DNA of 64,000 bases from assembly GCA_033030425.1 (NCBI GenBank), contig JAUFSD010000013.1:930001-994000 (forward strand), written 5' to 3'. The position numbers and the translations under genes are program-made. Positions 59,620 through 64,000 of this stretch are shown piece by piece. Under the pieces are notes generated by a model. That model searched no databases, was not told the DNA's origin, and saw only the letters and a list, made by a program, of their open reading frames with translations. This DNA is from Verpa conica (taxonomy: Eukaryota; Ascomycota; Pezizomycetes; Pezizales; Morchellaceae). Numbering within the stretch: the stretch's first letter is position 1; each line of letters starts with the position of its first letter.

Positions 59620-62600
59620 CCGGAGGAGGAGGAATCCACCCCGAAGAAAAAACAAGCGACGGAGCCAGTACACGGAGCATGTCCTATTGCCACCTTTGAT
59701 TTTTGTTTTGCTAATTATATAAAACGCTTTAAAGTATTGTTGGATACCGGAGCCACAGGGCCGGTTTTGAGTTCGCGTTTTGTTTCCTTATATAATGTCC
59801 CAAGGGTGGAAAGAGACGTCCCCGCCCGATTAATGGGATTCGATGGAAAAATGGCATCGGGCGCGGGACAAGCCTTTACATTACCTATACTAATGATAGA
59901 AGGCATGCACCAATCCGAAATATCCTTTGAGATTGCAGATACCCCGGCAGACTTTGATGCAATCCTACCAGCCTGGTGGATACAACAACACAATCCAGTG
60001 CTCCATTCTAACGGAAGACTTGAGTTCCGTGGTAAGAATTGTCTCCATGCTTGTACCGCTAATAAGCCGGTGGTAGTCTATGACGAGAGCGTGGCAGAAG
60101 ATCCCGAAGCCCAATCAATCGGAGCAGTTAGCCGTGAGTTGACCGAAAGGGAACAGCTGGAAATCCTAATACCTAAGGAATACCACGAGCTACTTGACGT
60201 GTTTTACCCGTCAAAGGCCGACGAGTTGCCCCCTCACCGCCCATATGACCATGTCATAGACCTGGATCCAACTGCAAAGCCTACTTGGGGTCCAGTGTAC
60301 AATCTATCGGCATTGGAGTTGGGTGTGTTGAAGGAATACTTGGAAAAAATGATCCGGCTAGGTAAGATCCGCCCCAGCAAGTTGCCTTACGGCGCGCCTA
60401 TATTATTTGTCAAGAAAAAAGACGGTAGCTTGCGACTTTGCGTCGACTACCAAGGGCTTAACAGGATAACTATTAAAAATAAGTATCCTTTGCCTCTTAT
60501 GGACGAGCTCAGAGATCGAGTATCCGGCTCTACCATTTTTTCGAAGATAGACCTGAAGGAGGGGTACAACCTCGTCAGGATCAAACAAGGGGACGAAGAG
60601 AAAACAGCTTTCAGAACCCGCTACGGACATTACGAGTACTTAGTAATGCTGTTTGGCATGGTGAACGCACCAGCAACATTCCAGAACATGATGAACGATA
60701 TCCTCAGAGAATACTTGGACCAAGGTATAGTAGTCTATTTTGACGACATCCTAATCTATAGCAAAACAGCAGAGGAACACATTCAATTAGTCAAAATTGT
60801 TCTCCAGAAGTTAAGGGAAAACAATCTGGTCGCCAATCCTAAAAAATCCTTTTTTAACCAGCAAAAAATCGAGTTCCTCGGCTATATGCTAGGTTCCGAA
60901 GGTGTCTCCATGGCCAACGACAAAATCACGTCAATTCTGGAATGGCGAGCTCCACAGAGCGTAAAAGATGTGCAGGCTTTCATGGGGTTTGCCAACTTTT
61001 ATAGAAGATTCATCCATAACTTCTCAGGGGTTTGTAAACCTATAACCGACTGTACCAGACAAGATAACGCTAAGAACTTCACGTGGTCACACGAGGCACA
61101 AGAGGCGTTCGATAAGCTCAAAAACCTCTTCACCTCAGCCCCTATTCTAGTTCACTTCGACCCTGATCGCCAGACGTACGTGGAAACGGACGCCAGCGAC
61201 TTTGCGATCGCAGCCATTCTGTCCCAGGAAATCGACACTAAGTTACACCCGGTTGTGAAGAATAGCGGAGTAACAGCTTAGGACGCAAGTCCTAATGGTA
61301 TAACTCTACAGGTACGATGCACAGAAAGAAGCATAAGGCCAGTGAATTGGTGGTAGCAACAGAATAAACTATTACTATAAAGAACAGGCAGGCGAGGATT
61401 CTGAGCATGTAATACCAAACAAGATAGCGAAGTAGATTGGTGTCTATGTCTAGAGAATTACAGTCCCAGAAAGAGGGAGAACGGCCTGCTATTTATACAG
61501 AAAAGTCCTTTATCCTCCAACCGAGATAACTATGTAAAAACCGAGGTGGGAACACCATTTGACCCTGAAAACCGTAACAAAGTAAAGGTAACCAAAAGAA
61601 ATGAGTAATACAATGCTTGTAAGCGAAATGGTGTGTTGAGTAAACATAAATGAGCGTAACAAAATATGACTCATAACAAATGGCGCAATACATGTAAGTA
61701 ATAAGGTATGCGATCTTTCGATAAACATTAGAAATTATGTAAAAATATAATAAATGTAAAAATGTATCAAAAAAACAATCAGTTCTGCCGTCGTAATGAA
61801 ATGTAGCAAATGGAGATAAAATGTTATACAATCAAGGAAAGACAGACTGAGAATCTCGAAAAAATAACACCGGTCGCTTTCTATTCCCGAAAACTAGTCC
61901 CGGCGGAAGTTAATTACGACGTTTGGGATAAGGAAATGTTAGCTATAGTGGTAGCATTCAAGCAGTGGAGGCAATACCTCGAAGGCGTTGGGTATATGGT
62001 AGTCGTTTACACCGATCACCATAACCTAGAGTACTTCTCTACCACTAAGCAACTCACGAGGCGACAGGCTCGATGGGCAGAAAACCTTGCCGAGTTCGAT
62101 TTCAAAATTATTTATCGACCCGGAACAAAAAACGGAAAGGCTGACACACTATCAAGGCGTTCGGAGTACCGCCTAGAAGAGGGGGGCACCACTGATAAAC
62201 AACCCGTGGAAATGTTCTTCAAATCTGGACAGCTCGAGTTAGGACCCGGAGAAGTGGAACTGGTATTGTCAGCCTCGCTTGCTGCCATGGAAATTGTCAA
62301 CTGGGACAAGGAGTTTTTGGGAAAAGTACGGCAGGCGGGGCTGGGAGACCTGAAATGGGTAGGAATTAAGGAAAAGGTTTTCAGGAAGGAGTCAGGAGCA
62401 GCGAAGGAATTCTCAGTGTACGACAACCTGGTATATTCCCAAAACAGACTTTATATACCAGCAAGCGACGCCCTCAAAATCGAGATCGCAGAGGCAGAAC
62501 ACGACTCTAAAGTTGCAGGACATTTTGGCCAGGATAAAATACTAGAACTAATCTCACGAAACTTCTACTGGCCTAACCTAGATCACTGGGTAGACGATTA

Positions 62601-62871
62601 TGTCCGTTCCTGCGACCACTGCCAACGCAACAAACCAAGCCGACACAGAAAGTACGGTAAATTGTTGCCTCTCGAAACACCACACTGTCCGTGGGAATCC
62701 GTGTCTATGGATTTCATTACGCAGTTACCTTTGTCTGAAGGAACGACACAGATATGGGTCGTCGTAGACAGGTTCACAAAGATGTCGCACTTTATTCCTC
62801 TGAAAGAATCAGCTACGGCTCAGGACCTAGCCAAAACCTTCCTGAGCCAAATTTGGCGCTATCATGGCTTA
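59620..62871 (+). pseudogene. gypsy pol (protease, RT, RNase H, integrase), interrupted
   Basis: Part one (to 61253): protease LLDTGATG near 59734; reverse transcriptase with KKKDGSLRLCVDYQGLN, FSKIDLKEGYN, FGMVNAPATFQNMMN and catalytic YFDD; then the RNase H start VETDASDFA. Part two resumes at 61870 as PVAFYSRKLVPAE and goes on to the RNase H end (ADTLSRR) and the integrase HHCC zinc finger (H...H...CDHC). The core begins at SMDFITQLP and stops at WRYHGL where the pogo element enters. Pol lies in a different frame from gag, as usual for elements using frameshifting. Removing the solo LTR and one CCGGT leaves one unbroken frame. Confidence 0.9.
61254..61869 (+). mobile_element. solo LTR (616 bp) inside the gypsy RNase H region
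   Basis: The insert starts TGTGAAG and ends AATAACA (TG...CA ends) and is flanked by the 5-mer CCGGT at 61249-61253 and 61870-61874. Excision of the insert plus one CCGGT restores the frame K-L-H-P-V-A-F-Y exactly. It contains a TATA-like CTATTTATAC near 61490 and no coding sequence. It is the remnant of a second LTR retrotransposon that recombined away its body. Strand is nominal. Confidence 0.9.
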
Positions 62872-64000
62872 CAGGGATTGATGGTGAAACCGCCCAGCAC
62901 CGGGATTCCAATCACGTGATTTCCCATACCTCAAAAAGGAAGGTGGAGGCTTTTAGGGTGCTAATAATCAAAAAAAATACTCTAAATCTTTCAAGCTGCC
63001 CTTGCTGCTTGTATTGCTATCCTCTGAATTATATACAATGACTTCCTCATCAAACTGGACGTGTTTAGCACTATTTCTACCCCCCATAAGCCCCCTACCC
63101 CTTGCTCTACTGCTTCCTCTACCTCTACCCCCCCCGCTGCCGTGGAATGGGACTATCGCCCTGATCTAGGCTAGGGGTGCTTAGGGGTGCAGGGCTACCA
63201 ATTGCAAGAGTTATTAGAGCGTTTCCACGCCCTCTTCCATCTCTAGCTCCTCTTCCTCTACCCCTTCCTCTACCACGTGCTGCTTGAGCTGCTTGCTTGG
63301 CTGCTTTCTCGGCTTCTTTTGCTTCTTTTGCTTCTCTCAACCTCACCACATCTTCTGCAGTGATAACTCTTGCTTTTGTAAGTCTCCTCCTATCATTGAT
63401 GATAGCAGTAGACCTATTAGCAACTGCTTTGCGGTAGGTTTTGTGCAAATGCTCGGCGATCTCTTTATCAGTGATAGACTGCTGCAAACCCTTATCCATC
63501 TTGCTGATAAGGGCCCGTAGCTTCTCTGCAGAAGCTGTATGACCTTTTACTAGGGCTAGGGCTTCTTTGGTTTGCGCTCAAGCAGTACGAGAGGTGCGGG
63601 GAGTCACGGGATTGAGGCTATCAGAGTCTTTAGAGTTGCTCTTATCCTCATCAGGCCTTAGAGAGTCTAGCACCTTCCTAGCGTTGATTGGGTGGGCGCC
63701 AGCTCTACTCCAAGCTGATATGATATTAGACTTTGTATAAGCCAGTTTCCGGGCTGGGAATAGGAGTCTAATAGGGCTTAGCACCAGTCTTTTGCTTGCA
63801 ACGGGGGGTAGAGAGATAGGGGGGTAGATTACTTGATAAACAGCCCTTTATTCACCTGGGTGCAGCCCTTCTTTATCTCGTCGTCAAGAGCGTTGCTATA
63901 ATACTTCTGCAAAGGGCTAAAAAGCCCTACGTCGAGAGGTTGCAAGATATGGGTTGAATTGGGGGGTAGGCATACGGGGAGGATTTTGTTCTTTAGGGCA
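62872..64000 (-). mobile_element. pogo-like DNA transposon (partial, runs off the right edge)
   Basis: The gypsy integrase is cut at a TA (62870-62871), after which the sequence begins CAGGGATTGATGG, a CAG-type end as in pogo/Tigger elements that target TA. The minus strand inside encodes the C-terminal part of a DDE_1-type transposase. About 250 bp of non-coding sequence separates the transposase stop from the element end. The other end and second TA lie beyond the window. Confidence 0.75.
63125..64000 (-). pseudogene. pogo/DDE_1 transposase, C-terminal part, with one nonsense codon
   Basis: From the right edge the minus strand reads LPPNSTHILQPLDVGLF, the conserved end of the DDE_1 catalytic core with its QPLD motif. 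A 65-nt GT-AG intron (63768-63832) joins in frame to LLFPARKLAYTKSNIISAW, which pogo-type transposases typically carry after the core. A coiled, charged tail follows with RGRGRG repeats, and a stop at 63125-63127. One in-frame TGA at 63578-63580 interrupts the tail (TA*AQTKEAL) and would be CGA before a C-to-T change. The N-terminal DNA-binding domain is outside the window. Confidence 0.82.

Larger units (their letters stand above)
57332..62871 (+). mobile_element. Ty3/gypsy retrotransposon, broken by two later insertions
   Basis: Order of parts: 5' LTR end, gag with a CCHC knuckle, protease (LLDTGATG), reverse transcriptase (YFDDILIYSK), RNase H, integrase zinc domain and the start of the integrase core. 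Integrase after RNase H is the Ty3/gypsy order. A solo LTR interrupts RNase H (61254-61869). A pogo-like transposon begins at 62872 inside integrase, so the rest of pol and the 3' LTR are not in the window. Gag is frameshifted. The element cannot produce its own proteins as it stands. Confidence 0.92.

Overview
The window is nuclear DNA from a filamentous ascomycete (Pezizomycotina). Almost every gene is split by short GT-AG introns (mostly 46-180 nt) with CTAAC/CTGAC branch sites. It carries a complete white-collar-2 photoreceptor partner, and spacers are long and full of small transposons. A Pezizomycetes-like genome would fit the wide spacers and transposon load, but that is inference; RPB2 here is a complete phylogenetic marker. 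Gene models were assembled by hand from reading frame, splice sites and recalled family features. No database search was run.

Left part (0-23.3 kb), mostly housekeeping genes: a possible small secreted peptide (-), kappa-class glutathione transferase (-), short-chain dehydrogenase (+), MRD1 pre-rRNA processing factor (-), dynein light chain (+), RPB2 (+), an ADH6/7-type alcohol dehydrogenase (-), TOM6 (+) and a SUR7/PalI membrane protein (+). Spacers hold a hAT-like MITE, a TA-duplicating MITE, inverted repeats, a tRNA-derived SINE with a perfect 14-bp target duplication, and a small repeat family with GTCTCG...CGAGAC ends.

Middle part (25.7-51.6 kb): a DIA2/Pof3-type F-box protein (+), CHK1 (-), WC-2 (-), RAD50 (+), RAD1 (-), OST5 (-), GCN5 (+) and an ELL-type elongation factor (+). 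Four of these eight (DIA2/Pof3, CHK1, RAD50, RAD1) act in S-phase and DNA-damage checkpoints, an unusual local concentration. Two start codons (MRD1, RAD50) are best read as split by introns after AT, with a 2-nt micro-exon following in RAD50. The only coding part of CHK1 exon 1 is its ATG.

Right part (53-64 kb), a transposon graveyard: a 5'-truncated GH3 beta-glucosidase pseudogene, LTR fragments, and a Ty3/gypsy element with a frameshifted gag. The gypsy pol is broken twice: by a 616-bp solo LTR (5-bp duplication CCGGT) and by a pogo-like DNA transposon that runs off the right edge.
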